A DNA stretch of 64,000 nucleotides from Ganoderma boninense. Taxonomy: Eukaryota; Basidiomycota; Agaricomycetes; Polyporales; Polyporaceae. The notes beneath the pieces were generated by a model. It saw nothing but the letters and a program-made list of their open reading frames with translations, made no database searches and was not told where the DNA came from. Of this stretch, positions 24,182 through 37,431 are shown in pieces; the first letter of the stretch is position 1, and each line of letters opens with the position of its first letter. The DNA is taken from contig CM035304.1 in the NCBI GenBank assembly GCA_002900995.3, positions 1,533,498 to 1,597,497 of the forward strand. Reading direction: 5' to 3'. A program made the position numbers and the translations under genes.

Positions 24182-26600
24182 GCGCGGCCTCCGTCCGCGT
24201 CGCTCCTCGTTCCATTCCACTCGGTATTGGGCACCTCTCCTGTGCTGCTTTGGTCGGACTCCTGCGGAGTCCTGGATCCCGGGTCCCGGCGTGTAGATGC
24301 GGATGCACATGCAGATGCTCTGCTTTGTCCCAAAAGTTCGTGCTATCGCTACAACTTCGCGTTTCTAATGATTCTCGGACAGCTGGTTGTATCGTTACCC
24401 GACTTCTTTACTGCTCTGCCTGAGCATCCTGAGCGCGCACTCCCCCTCCCCCTCGCGCTTCGCATAGATTGCTGCTCGCGCTTTTCGCATTCGTACTCGC
24501 TCTTGCCATCGACTTCGCCTTCTCGCGCGAGCAGCCTGCTCTTGTATCTATATCGCCTTCTATCTTATCTTAGCCTTATGCTGCTGCCGTCACCTGTCTT
24601 CCCGCGGACTACGTATACGTATTACTGTACGCTCGAAACGCTCGTCTTCCCTTCCCTTCCTCCGCTCGCCACCGTGACTCCCATGATGGCCTGTCTCTCT
24701 CGCACTCGAACTCGATGACCTTCAGATACGCACGTGTACCACAACCCCCTGCACATTTGTTACGCCCTCACGCTCATTCCTCGTTCCGCCGCATCGCTCG
24801 CTCGCTGCTTCCGAATCCCTGCATTGATGTTGATGTCTATGTCTACCGTAGATCCCGCCACGGTCGTCCGCGGCCCCGGGCCCCTCGAGGTCCGCGCGTA
24901 CGTTCCGTTGTTGTACCACCATCGCCTCTGAATTCCTTGATGAATACATCCCTCCTCGATGTCGAGAATCAGATGCGCCTCCGAGTGTCTTGGTTTCCCG
25001 CCATCCGAGGATCCTGGCTCGCAGTCGTTCATCCGATTGCTCGGGAGTGCTCGTAGAAAGTTTAACCATTGACCACAACGTAGAGTGTACCGCCATGTAG
25101 TCGACTCCCGCGAGTGTGCTGCACGCACTGACTTGGCATGGCCCATGCTTTATTGCCGACCGGGCTCCAGCGCAAGCTCCCAGCATGGATAATTCCAATG
25201 CGAAGTCGCGAAGTTAATGTTGAGTGTCAAAGACCATCCGTTCTCTTGCTTTCAGTGGTGACTTGCTCTGCTGTGCTTGACTTTCCATGCTTATCACGCA
25301 TAACTCAAGTATGAGGCATGTTGGGAAGAATGGTTCATCTGATTATTGTCGCATCCACACAGGCTGCATGAGCACTGCCATACATGCATATAGGTAGCAC
25401 CCCGTCCAGGGACGACTAAAACGACACGAGCCTATGCCTACAATATGCGAAGTTCCCTGCCATTTCGGCGTGGACCTGGACGGAATGCAGTTGGAAAACA
25501 CTTATGAACTCACCCGATGATGCTGATGTTGTGCGTGCAGCGTCACCGCCAGACTATATATGCTGCGAGATGTCGGAAACCGACTCTTCCTCCGAGGAGC
25601 CCGAACTCGCACCGGTCTCTGGATCCTCGGCCTCCGAGTGCAAGTTCGCCGGCCTTCTCCAAATACGCAGCCTCAACGCCCGGGCGCGGCCAGTGGGGCT
25701 GTAGGTCGTTTTAGAGCCCGTGCACAGGGCTTCTGCGGCACCGCCATGGGGATTACCACGCAATCGAACGAGAGCTCCTGGAGCGGATGCCCGAGATCGG
25801 ACGCGTCTCTCCGCCAAACTTGAAGGGTATTCACGCCGAGCTCCGGGGGCGGGGATGGACGTTGATGCACCAGAATGTGACTATATCAGTGCACTGTCAG
25901 AAGGTGCGATGGTCTGTAAGGCTTGCGCGAGGAGGAGCGAGGATGGAGGGAATGCGAGTCGTAGAAGTAATGTAGCTGCAGACGCAGCGAATTGGATCTG
26001 GCAGGCGCACCCAGGCTCAGAGCGCGCTGACTCCAGTGGAAATAAAAAAGAATGAAAACAGAATAGAATGAAAACGTCAAGGTCAGAGGAAGAAGCCAAG
26101 GCGGAAGTCCTGCGGTCCCGAGGATCTTGGTTATGCGGTCCTGGAGCGGTCAACTGCGCCCCTCCACATCCGAATACGGACTGTCCTTGGGTCACACTCG
26201 TCACGGGAGAGCGGTGAGGCGGCTTTGAATGGAGCGCACATCCGCGTTGCGCGAGAGGAACGTGTGCTGGCTGGACTCGGCATGCACGTAAGAGGCATGT
26301 ACAAGATCACGGCGCAGCGGCGTAGTTGGGTACGAGTGAGAGAGGTCGCAATTGGAGACAGGAGAATGCACGGTGCCTTCTCCCTAACTTCGATGGCCGA
26401 CGTTCGGGTCGTCCAAGTGGTGTGTGCGTGCCGTCCTTGTTGCGTATATCCCCGGCTCTCCGCGGGCGCGCCAGGGGAGGGGGAAGCGAGCCTTATGCAG
26501 TGGTGGTACTTCGTTCATGATGGAAGGGAATTGCGCAAGCGGGCGATAGTGCGCTGGCCGTCGGATCGGTTTCTGGTCATCGCTGCGTAATGACACTCCG
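24182..26600. other. No gene supported
   Basis: Only short unrelated frames occur. A 66-codon frame at 25504-25704 (MNSPDDADVV..SETDSSSEEPELAP) has gene-like composition but no partner exon or family match that I can see. Confidence 0.35.
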
Positions 26601-26639
26601 CAGGTCGTTCGGATAGTCAGTGACGGTTCCTGCCATATG

Positions 26640-29600
26640 TCAGAGCTGCAAGCATATGAGGCCGATCAGGTCGAGATTAGTGGAGACACTAGACAAGGAG
26701 CGCGATAAGGAGGGGTGACAGGCGATGAAGAGCGCAAGTCGAGAAGACGATGAGAGAGGATGAGGACGAGCAATCGGGTGAGGCAATGGCGCGTCGCGAT
26801 GCAGAGGATTCGAGCCAACGATCAGGAAAGACCTCGGTTCTAGTACGCGACATGGCGTGAGGCTCGGAGGGCGCGGAGTCGAAACCGCGGGAGTCGTGGA
26901 GATGGAGGGAGGGACGACCCAAATCGAAAAGGGGCGTTGAGCGCATCGCATGTCAACAACCAGAGAAAGCGTCGAGAGGAAGGAGGACTACTAGAAAGCC
27001 TCCGAAAAACTAAACGCCCTTTCCGACACTACCTCGTACCGAAATGTTGCGCTGCATGTGCGAGAAAGAGAAGGCATCGAATTCGGAGATGTGGAAGTAG
27101 CGGTGAGGGTAGGTTGGAGTACTTGCTTGGTGGGGGAGGGAGCTGGAGAGAGATGAGGAACCAAAGATGGCATCGTTGACGTCTGGAGGCTTGAGCATCG
27201 GTAGGCCGCCGCCCGGGAAGCGAAAGATGTCGGCGCCAGCAAGGATGACGGGATCGGAGCGTAGAAGGATGGGCGCGAAGGGGGCGTTGGTTGATTGGCG
27301 AAAGAGGCGGGACGGGGGGAAGGGGAAGGGTCAAAAAGGGTGCAGAGAGGACGAGGAGGGATGAGGCCGCAAGTCCAGAGCTGTGCTGATCGCTGGGCGA
27401 CTTCGTATTCTCGTGTGCTAGTGCTGAGCGAGGACCCGTACAGGTGTGTAACTCACCTTTGAGAGCCCCCCTGCAGTGCGTCCGTCATGGCTGGATGCGA
27501 TCTACGATGACGAGAGGAAGAAATGGAGCGAAAAAAAGCAAGCGGAATGAGTTTCAAGCCGTGATGACCATGACCAAAGTGTCGTCAGAGAAAGGTGGTG
27601 ATGATACAGTCGTCGAGTGACAGTACATGGAATACGGGGAGAGCCTTGGGGCCGTGATTTGGGAGGGATGGGGATGGAGGGAGATGAAGGGGAGAACACA
27701 GCAGGCGAAGGTGGACGGCATGAATGATGGCCACGGCGGCGGGTGACTTTGTCACAAATGGAGGGTTGCGTTTTGACGTTTTTGAATGCGATCTTGAGGC
27801 GAAGACGATTCGGACGACCTATATCGCGGACCTTCATGCGTGGGGTCGCCGGGGTCATCGTGATGTCAATTGTCGGAAGCTGAAAATGAGGACATTTTAC
27901 TGAAATGCCGCTTGGGACCGGCCGCAAGTTCGTGACACTTAAATAGCGGTGACGGCGACATTGCTCGCAGAGCTATTGCATTTCAATGCCCATCAGAAAT
28001 ATTTAGCAGTATAAATGTAAAGGTCCTCAACTGCACCTTGTCGCAGCCTACTGCTCAGGCACCACGAGTTGCAATCGCAGCTGTGCGAGCCACTGTTTTG
28101 GGCCAACGTAAAGGGCAAACATGTCGCCGAGTGACGGATTCCAACGTAGAGGCCGGGCCAAAGCGCAGGCATCGGAGGTAAGGCTACAAAGGTGACATTC
28201 GCGCCGCAAGAGCTTGGGAGGCCGCAAAGAGCTCGGACGGGAGGGTGTCATGACCGCCGGAAGGATCGATGAATCTAGGATGTGGGATGTCGCTCCTGAC
28301 TTGCTCTGTCGAGCACTGCCGCGAAGCATAAAGAATAGCAGGACAAGGAGCGCACGAACGCTGGATGGCCTCACAACAGAGACTGTCTTCAACGCCCTGC
28401 AAAACCAATGTTCGCTTCGCTCGTAATCGCGCAGGTAACCCATTGAGATGAGAGACAACGCGATGTCGCGAAGCTTGTGCGGGCAACCGCCTGAACCGTT
28501 GAAGGTGATCGACGCAATGCTGACCTTCGCGGTCGTCTCGATGGGGGAGGTGAGGAGGCATTGTGGTGAAGACGGAGAACCTGAATGATTAGTGTCGCGA
28601 TCCGTGAGCTCTGGAAAGGCGCCCTAAATCGCCTTCTTGCAATCAGGAGCGAGGTGGGACCGAGTTACGTATTTCTTGTCGTTGTCGTCCTGCACGATTG
28701 CCGTATCCGAGGTGGAAGAGAAACTCGAGGCGGTCAAAAACATGGAGTGAGCGGATGTTGTGTAGATCAAGAGCGAGAGCCCTCGGAAGCTGCCAGGCGG
28801 CGCAGAAACGTACAGAACGTCCAAATGACGCAATATAACGCCGGGCTAATGCTTGACAAGATGCTTCCGATGAGAGCACCGGCGACAGAAGGGAAAGAAC
28901 GCGGGTCCGAGGAGAACCGAAAACGAGGCACATGGAATGCTGAAACGCACTGATGCGATGCGCATGGGGCACGCATGAGATCTGGATGCGCGACGAGACA
29001 GAATGGATGGCGCACGATGGCGCAGGTTGAGATCGAGATCTGGGACCGAGGTCTATGGACATGGAGGATAGTGTGGAAAAGAAGGAATCCGAGAGAGGAA
29101 GAGTCGTCGGGGGAAGAGGCTCTGTGACATTAGCGTGGGCTCCGGAAGGATGGTCCGGCTCTGAATGCGCGGTCAGACGACGTGATGGTCCGGCGGGCTT
29201 GCGCCGAGGGAGGGCGTGGAAGTTATTGGAAGGCCTGGAGTGTGGTGTCCGTAGTCAGATAGCGTGCGGAGTCGAGGACTAAAAGCGACAAAATAAAATG
29301 CAAACCGGAGATAGCCGTGGTGGAAAGGAGAGACGAGACGAAGGACGACGACAAAAACGAGAAACGAGGTGGAAAGTCAAGGTGGTCGCCAGAGTCGAGT
29401 CGCGCGGTCTGGGCTTCCGGGTAGTGCGTGTCGTCGGCATGGGGCGGGCAGCCTTACGGTCTCTTCCCCGCCCCTCACCACTCCAACGTTTTAGGCAAGA
29501 CAGCAGCAAGCCAGCTAGGCTCCATAAGTACAACAGGGTGGCAGCTGACGTTAAATGCGTAGTCTTCAAACAAGATGCGCCGACGACGCTGATCTTCGGA

Positions 29601-30300
29601 CTTCGGGACCCTCGGCTCCAGGAGTACGGTCCGACGACTTAGAGCTTGTTGGCATGACATGCCATGCATCCTGAGGAAGACTCCGACAAGTCCGTTGAGG
29701 AGGAGGGGAAGGGCGAGGGAGACCGCCCGCGCCTTTCCGGGTTCGTCATGTTGGCGGTGCGGTTGAATACTGTGGAAGAAATCGTCTGGGTGGCCATTGG
29801 TTAGGAACGAGCCAGGTTAGAGAATGCCGCGGCGATCGTGGGATCCATATGAGGCCTCAAGGGTCATGGTGGCGTCGGCGACCAATATCTCCTTAGCGAG
29901 CTAAGCTGATGGGTTCGAGAAGAGACGATGGGACTCTGGTCTTCTGTACCCTCAGAGCGCAGCTAGGTGACAAGACGACTGGAACCACCAAGGGATGTCG
30001 TTTACGGCCGAGCAGATCGCGGAGATCTCGTCGACCTTATAATTTGAGAGTGTCTGAGGGTCGGTGATGAAGCCGAAACTGTGATTAATGGAGAGGGATC
30101 TGGGTAACCTGAGGTGAAAATGTCCAGTGTTTTGGTAAGGAATTCAGCGGAAGGTCCGCTGCGTGCAGGGTCGGTGGTTCCAGGGGGAACAAAGGATGAG
30201 AAACTAGCCACGGCCTCCGAGAGCGTGGCGCCCCCCTGGGTGGTAGTTCCACAGGTACTATATCGAGACTACAAGGGGGCATCTCAAATGAATAATATCA
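26640..30300 (-). other. Gene-poor region with broken minus-strand coding pieces
   Basis: Protein-like segments appear in shifting minus-strand frames: NGHPDDFFHSIQPHRQHDEP (29800), RHLDVLYVSAPPGSFR (28830), SPIETTAKVSIASITFNGSG and KLRDIALSLISMGYLRDYE (28560-28420), IDITMTPATPRMKVRDIGRP (27880), and ILAGADIFRFPGGGLPMLK (27250). They are separated by stops and frame changes without clear splice sites. The 28.4-28.9 kb pieces have an LRR or F-box flavour, but I cannot prove one gene. A decayed or indel-damaged gene cluster is the best reading. Confidence 0.25.
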
Positions 30301-31644
30301 TGAGTAGATATGACGCGGACGAAAGAGATGATGGTCCTTACAGTGATGAGCTGCACACGGCCATTTCCAGGAATCTGGCTCCATCTTGGTCGTGGAACGC
30401 ATGACATGTCCGAGCAATATTAGTGGATAGTATTGAGACTATCGTGATGAGGAGCGGGATGTCTATTGGCAAGCTTGACTGAGCATGCCTGTGGGGTTCT
30501 CCGAGTCGCCGTGTCTGCAGGAGACTGAGAACGAGCCACCCGCAAGCCATAACACGTATTGAACGGCGCTGGCACGTACTCGGGGCACTTTGTGAGCGAA
30601 TGGATGGAGTCTGAAGGCGGACAGGAGGCCTGGTCAGAGTTAGGTGAAGGCATGAGGCAGTCGACTGCCATGTCGACAGCGTCTGTCGGAGACGCCGATA
30701 TTCGAGCGGCGACATTGCGACCGGATCAGCCAGCGTCAGAAAAACTCTCACGCACCGTAACCACAGGGCCGGGCTGTCATGTGCATTGTCCAACCACCTC
30801 TGGAGGACCTGTCCATCACTCCAAAGCCTGCGTCAAATGTGACTGTGCGTGCGACCTGTGCACGCAGTAGGATCCACGCGATGGGCAGGCCGACATCCGC
30901 AGGACGGGCGGCGACCCCTCGCCGCTGGGGGCGGCTCGATCAGCAGCATGCAACCACCGCAGCGGGAAGTTGAAGGAGGTCGAGCACTCTCCGCTGCGTC
31001 CGTGGACGGGGAACATGATCATGTGGATGATGGCGGGATGTCCAGCATGTCCAGCCCAACCTCCGTCCTCCGTCGGGCCCTGAGGGGGTGTCCGGGGGCC
31101 TCTGTTTCAAAGCCCGCGGTGTAGGGCCCCGTTTGGCCCGCACTATTTCCACATCAGGCAAGGTTCAATCAATAGAGCAGAGCCACCGGGGTACTGCGCC
31201 TCCCCACCGAAGACCCAACCACATGGCGCTTTGGGCATGTACCCAACGCCACGGATCGCAACTCCCATCGGAAGCAAATATTTGCCCTTCCTCCGCTCCC
31301 GCAGGCTTAGGCGCAGACAACGACTTTCCAGCGTCCCACCTTGAAGGGCATCCGACTCGGACGTCATATCTCTCACCACCTGACCCGTTCCCGCAGCCGC
31401 ACGCAGAGCTCAGAAAAGGTGCATCGTATCAAAAAAAGCAGAAACGCGTCCAAGTCCGATTACACGACCGCAAACGCTGTATCTAGTGTGGTAGCTACGA
31501 CGCAACAGTCACACTCTCGGGCCCTGTCGCCCTCCGCCGGGGTATTACGATAACGATGCAGTCCGTGCGTGTATCTGTCAGTCATTCAGAACCGGAATGT
31601 CCTGGGCTCCTTGACCCTTCTAATCCCCTCTCCACGGAGCTTCT
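30301..31644. other. No gene supported
   Basis: Frames on both strands overlap without family resemblance, splice consensus or signal sequences. The last 100 bp lie downstream of the minus-strand cell-wall protein gene. Confidence 0.4.
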
Positions 31645-32094
31645 TCAAAGCATGAGGCCGGAGACGACGAGACCGCCGACGAGCGCGATCGCGCCCTCGA
31701 GGCCGCTGGAGAGCACGGCGGCGCCGTTGGGCTTGCCCGTCGACGAGCCGGACGCGCCCGAGCCCGTTGCGGACGCGGTGCTGTTCCCGGATTGCGTCGC
31801 GCTGCCGCTGGAGGTTGTGCTGCCGGAGACGGCAGGGGAGGTTGCGCTGGTGCTGGCGGCGGACGCCGAGCCAGTCACGCTCCCGGAGCCTGAAGCAGAG
31901 GCTGCAAAGAAAGGTAAGGTGTGGTCAGCGTTGTGAAAGGGACAAGGACGCAGAACCGGGAAAGGCGGACGTCGACTGCGACGCAGTCGTGAAGGGGGAG
32001 GAGTCGATGACTTACAAGACCCGGAGGACTGAGCAAGGACAGCGTTGCCCGAAACGAGCAGAGCGAGGCTGACGAAGATGGTCTGTGCGAGCAT
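31645..32094 (-). CDS. Small secreted Ser/Thr/Gly-rich, probably GPI-anchored protein
   Basis: The start ATG is at 32094. Exon 1 (32016-32094) encodes a signal peptide, MLAQTIFVSLALLVSGNAVLA, followed by QSSGS. An intron (31902-32015; GTAAGT ... TTTGCAG) joins to exon 2 (31645-31901) in phase 1. The 111-aa product has a low-complexity mature region of Ser, Thr, Ala and Gly (SGSVTGSASAASTSATSP). It ends in a hydrophobic tail (GAIALVGGLVVSGLML) preceded by small residues and Asn, as in GPI-anchor signals. The likely location is plasma membrane or cell wall; such proteins are heavily O-mannosylated. The frame also reads through the intron, so an unspliced model is possible but would insert Arg/Pro-rich sequence. 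Confidence 0.8.
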   Translation of the reverse strand: MLAQTIFVSLALLVSGNAVLAQSSGSCKSSTPPPSRLRRSRRPPFPVLRPCPFHNADHTLPFFAASASGSGSVTGSASAASTSATSPAVSGSTTSSGSATQSGNSTASATGSGASGSSTGKPNGAAVLSSGLEGAIALVGGLVVSGLML

Positions 32095-32209
32095 GGCGAA
32101 GACGATGGGGTTTTTTGCGAACGAAGAAAAGAGGCTCGGGGAGGAAAGAGGAGAGGTGTGGGTAGGCAAGGCTGGTGTGACCTGGCCATACGGTGACGGG
32201 TCATGGGGG

Positions 32210-32217
32210 TATTTATA
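32210..32217 (-). promoter_or_regulatory. TATA box of the GPI-protein gene
   Basis: On the minus strand this reads TATAAATA, about 115 bp upstream of the ATG at 32094. Confidence 0.65.
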
Positions 32218-33980
32218 CAATTCCTCCAGGACCCCAATCTCGCGTCACGCGCGAGAGGGCGCAACCTTACCGCCTCCGAGGGGTGGGTGGATAACCGCCA
32301 AGATGCGGACTGAACCCTCGCCATCAGGTGCTATCGGTCTTCCCATGCGTCGCCAGCGGCGTGGCTAAGGGGTGGCCCGACATGACGTATAAGCGAGACA
32401 GCTGGCTGAGTTTGTCAGCACAGCATCCAAGTGCAAATGAATTAGAACTGTGCAGGGCCAGCAGGTGTACGCAGCAAGGCGAAAGATCGCCGACGTGCGT
32501 ACGGCGCCCACGGTTGGGGCATCAGTCGGGACGAGAATGAGCACATTGTACGCTCGTGCGGACATACTGAGCTGATGATGTTGCCACATCAGGGAGGTAT
32601 GTGCCACCAATGAGCCACGGGAAGGGTATGCTGTGAAGGTGCGCAGTTTGGCCTGACATGAGGTAAAGATGGACCCTTGCATGGACACTTGCCTACATGC
32701 TTCTGGAGACTTCGTAACGTACTTTCCGGCGGAGAACACTGTTGGTGCAAACTGCGTGGAGATATGTGTCAGCCGCTGTGTGAGACCGTGTAAGTAGAAT
32801 GAATACCTGATTGACTGCGGAGTCACCGCCCCACTGTCGCCAAGTGTGTCCTAACGTGAGGCGGGGAGAACCAAACTGCCCACTCTTCCCGATATGCAGT
32901 GATGCCAAAGGTACTGCCGACGATAGCGCAAGCGTCGATTATCGCCTCCTGGTCATGGAGCAGTGTCCAGCCCGCCGGAGATAGTATCTAGGAGAACAAC
33001 TTCGCTGTGTGACTTGTCATATGAAGCGAAGCTTGCGAACCACTGCGTCTGGGGACGAAAGAGAGAGGGCATATACTCAACTGTACGGTCTACAACAGCG
33101 TCGGGGGGCTTGAGGGCGAGCCAGAGATGAATCGTGGGGGGCGGCCGCTGGCGGTTTTAGCGAGAATCGGGGGCGCTTAGCTTGCCACATCTGGCACAAC
33201 GGAAATATGCCAGGCGCCCAAAGACCGTCTTTTCGTAACCATGACCCAGACGGCCACTGGGTCACCAGGTGAGGTTGCTGTCAAGGTCTGTGTGTTCGGA
33301 GACTTGAGAGTGCAAATTCAATGACAATTGTGTGGGACTTCCTCAAGTTCAAGTGAGTGTTCAACGTGGCACGAGTGCGCGGCGGTCTCGTAATGCCGAA
33401 TGTCGGCACGGCATAGTGAACGGAGCAACAAGTGGAAGTTGTGCATAGGCCGACAAATGGACTGCCTTGGAATGGTAGCCTATGTTTTGAAGCGGTTTTT
33501 CGTCTGTATGCCAGCATTTCACAAAGCAATTATATTTTTTCACCATTGAATCCCATACGCGGTGGTTATATGTCACCGCGCTAAGAGTCGGCGGCCATGT
33601 GAGTGATGATGAGGGGGTCTGGAGAACCGGAAGGCTCTTCGGGACCTGAAATGCGACAGGTGGATTGCCGACGGCATGATAGAGCACTGGAACCATTGTG
33701 TGTCACAGCACGACAACACACCTGAGTGGTGTGGAAATCTATGGTACATACAACCAGCAAGGTAGACAAATCGAATTATCGCGGGGTGATATACCGTGTG
33801 TAAATACAGAGGGGGATATAACTACCAATTAATAACGCCGCAATGTCCCCGGGAGGTATACTCATGTCCATATGCACGGAGTCTCCCTCATCGGAAAATC
33901 GAAATCGAAACGAGCCAGAGATGCCGAGTTGGAAACCCAGATGCCGCACACGAACTAAACACGACTACAGACGCTCGTGC
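32218..33980. other. No gene supported
   Basis: No coding signal, repeat or RNA gene is recognisable between the cell-wall protein promoter and the first adhesin-like gene. Confidence 0.4.
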
Positions 33981-35627
33981 TCAGGCCTGGAGCTTCACCC
34001 CATCGTTCCGCGTCTCGACGCTTACCCGTCCCCTCGGGTCCCGCCCGGGGTCGTCCGCGCTCGCCCACGCCACCATCCCCCGCCACGCCTTCGTCGTACG
34101 TTCCGTGAGCGTCCATGAACGAGCCCGTTCTCTGTGAGAAGGATCCTCCACCAGCTCATTGGGCGAGAATTCAATGTACCCGTTCTCCGTACGAAGGTCG
34201 AACTGCCCCTCGAACGCAGGGTGCAGACGCACAGTTGCGGGGGCATCCGAAGTGCGTGCGGAGAGAGAGAGGGTGCTGTTGGACGGCTGTTCAGGAAAAT
34301 GGAGGTCGACTGCCCCGTTCTTCGTGGATGCGGAGACGTCGAAGGCCCCGCCGAGGCCTGAGGGGCAAGTGGTGCGTAAGGAGATCTTGGAGTGGATGAG
34401 GCTGTGGGTGGGGTAGTTATCAGCGCCTGGTACATGTAGGAGGGAGGAACGAGAAAAGGGGAAGAGAGACTCACGCGTTTGAGGTGCGCAAGGAGAGGCC
34501 GGTCGAGGTTCTGCCTTGGGCAAGGACGTCATGCTCGAGGAGGACTTCAGCGTCGATGGGCTGGTTGGAGGTCTGGATGTCGAGCGAGCGCGAGATGTGG
34601 AACGTGCCGTCTATGGGGGCATTGGACGTGATGATCGTCGCGCTCTCCGCATGGACACGCTGTATAGGGCGTTAGACACCGTGACAAAACGCCGTGTGGG
34701 GGACGTACATCTCCGCGAACAGGCTTGTTCGCCGAATACACGTTGAGCGAGCCGAACACGACATGGCCTTCGAGTCTAGAGAACACGTGTGTGAATAGCG
34801 GGAGATTCGTCTCCAACGCCTTGACCCGCAACGGTGCCCTTGTCAGGTTGTGGACGGGGAAGAACACGACCACCGTAAACTTGAGGTCGTCTGCAGGTAA
34901 CCACGTTCTTGGACTCTGTGTTGCAAACACGAGTCAGTACTGCGAGTTCAAGAGGGCACGTCGAGACGGGACATACGAGGATGGCTATGCTCCTCTGGTT
35001 CGTCGCCCGCTCGGACAAGCAGATGTTCACCGACCGTAACGCTTCAGTCGAGTAGTCATGGGGCGTGATGTCCACGCGAACGTTGCCGTCAGGTATCGAG
35101 CGGTCTGTCGTTGGAAGAAAGTGGATGGTGCCATGGGAGAGGGCGCCACGTCCCCAGATGTACAACAGGTCGACAGACAGAGGGACGAGAAAGGTTGTTA
35201 CGGGCACCGCAGGCGCCACCACGAAATGCCCGTCGGCCGCTGAGCTGCATGAGATGGTCTTGCCTTCGAAGAAATGGGGAAAGGACTTCTAGAGCAGCGG
35301 ACAAACGTCATCCACATTTATGTCAGGAATGTGAAGCTCTATGAGGCTCACCCGTATACGGCCTCGAGCACTGTCCCAATGTGCAGTACTGGTAAATGTG
35401 GTGCACGTAAAGGAGGCAATGACGATGCAGATGAGGGTGGCGACGCCAAACGCCTTCAGGAAACGTTTAGCGGAGGGCTCGTACTCTTCGGCGTATTGGG
35501 ATGATACGAGCCCCGGGTACGGGGGAGGAGGGGGAAAGCGGTCATGAGGCGTGTCCTCCGAATCCCCAGGAAGGAGTGTGGGGTGCGACTTTGTCGGCGG
35601 CTCGGGGGTGTGGTCGGGGGGAATCAT
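33981..35627 (-). CDS. Membrane-anchored adhesin-like protein (DUF7330/DUF4097-like), copy A
   Basis: The start ATG is at 35627. The N-terminus is Pro-rich and cytoplasmic (RFPPPPPYPGLVSSQYAEEYEP). One transmembrane helix follows (FGVATLICIVIASFT), giving a type II topology. After GT-AG introns, the exons encode an extracellular beta-rich region with the repeating 'L.TSNA.I' pattern of DUF4097-type beta-solenoids: VFGSLNVYSANKPV, TIITSNAPIDGTFHISRSL, DIQTSNQPIDAEVLLE, LSLRTSNA, FDVSASTKNGAVDL and FDLRTENGYIEF. It ends at 33981 (VSVETRNDGVKLQA-stop). All junctions restore frame with no indels. It forms a tandem family with the gene at 37432-38982. The biochemical role is unknown; an outward-facing surface protein is inferred. 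Confidence 0.78.
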
Positions 35628-37431
35628 AGCTCACTGGCGAGAAGCCGAGCTGAGCATTGAAGAGACAATCGAAGTCTGGCCTGGGACAAAAGGAAGTCAG
35701 CTGAACGGCCGCACAAATCAAACGTTTCTTCCACCACTGGCCCAACCTCGAGGTTGATGCAAATTCCACGTGACTTTGAATACACCGCCCCGACTGCGGC
35801 ATCCCTGCGCGAGCCTGTGACTGGAAAGTGTCGTTCCTCGCCGGCCATCCCTGTCCGAAGGTTCACGATAAGACGTGTTCGAGGTCTTGGAGTGCGACTT
35901 GGAGGACGGCTTGCCGTAAGTTCAAGTTCAGAACCTGCGCTCTGGGGTGCGCGCCTCTGCACCGGCGGAACATGATCTGGGCCCGGGATCTCGGCGCCAA
36001 TCGCAAAACCCAATTGCAATATCTGGGGGTCCGGGGTCCCCGGCGCCTTCGTTCTTGACTGCTGCGCAAGGCCTGCAGGAATTCGGTTATCGGCGACATA
36101 GCGACATCTTGAACGTTTGAACCCCAACAGCCCCAAAACGCTTCTTTACTGCATGTCCGCTTCCTCCGTACCACGAGCACACGAACGCGTGAGCCCGCAC
36201 CGTGCAAATCAGACAGGCTGGCAACCGCATGCTTCCACAGCGGGGGCGGAGCGTGCAAATAGCGTCAGGAAGCTCTCGGAAGCGTTGAAAAAACTCACCC
36301 CACGCACTGCGGCAATATTCCAGCTCGATCCACCGCACCGCCCCAAGCACCGATCTCGCCGGAATTCCTCGATATCCAACCGCCGCCGCCGGCAAAACCG
36401 CATTTCCTGGCTTGCGTATCCGATGCCCTCTTCCCGAGCGGAGGGAGTGGACGGACTTCAGCCAGTTGGACGGAACACATCAGCGGAAAGTGAAAGGAAG
36501 AATATTATTTTCCAGTTGGTGAGACCCAAGTTGAGACCGACTGAGACCGGATGGTCACGCGGGTCAGTTGGCAGGGCACCACGCCCCAATTTAGCATAAA
36601 CCGGTGCAGCCTGCCAAGCCCCCGCGTATCAGATGGAATCGTCGTCATCGGATCTCGGCTCGATTCCAGTCGGAAGGAGGGTTAGCCCAAGGGGCCGAAT
36701 GTCGTCCACTGGTAAGGCGCACCGCAGACCGTCCAATGCGAAGTCCAAAAATCCGCGGCGAACAAGAGAATGCGCGTGAAGGACCTGTCTGCATCCGCAT
36801 CCCGTCTACAGGCCTCATATTGCTTCTCAGTGGCTGAATGGCTATAGAATTCAAGATACTCGGGTGTAAAGGAACTGCGATGTGGTCGGCGGCCGCTAAG
36901 TGCCAGAATCATCATAAAGAGCGGAAATTACATGGCAGAAATTTGGAACTGCATTACGCTAGTATTGCAAACGCGGTTTGCCGTCTGGGAACCCAATGCT
37001 TCCTCAGGCCTGGGTCACGGTGGGCGGCCATTGTGGCAGAAGGGAAGGTCGCAATTGGGTGCTACGGGTGCGAACTGCCGCAGAAACCACGCGGTCCTTC
37101 TGCGGCGCGACCGCGGGAGAGGACCGGTTCGTTGGTAAACCAGGAACTACATCAAACAGCACTCCCGGATCCCTAACGCCACCCGGTGGTAACCTTCGTC
37201 CGCACACGAGTACGGCGGCGCTAGCTCTACTGCACGTATAGCGAGACCGTCAATGAACCACCAACGTGAGTCGGTACCAACTCCTATGACCATTCCGAAA
37301 AAGAGAGTCCAGCGAGCCTGAAGGCGGCACGCCGTGCACACCCTTCCGGACTCGAAAACAGGCTGCAATGGGCCCCCATCCGCAACTCTCCCCGCAAGCC
37401 ACGCCCCACAACCTACGTGGAAATAATAAGA
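35628..37431. other. Intergenic between tandem adhesin-like genes
   Basis: Nothing coding is supported in these 1.8 kb. The frames seen have no family resemblance or splice consensus. Confidence 0.45.
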
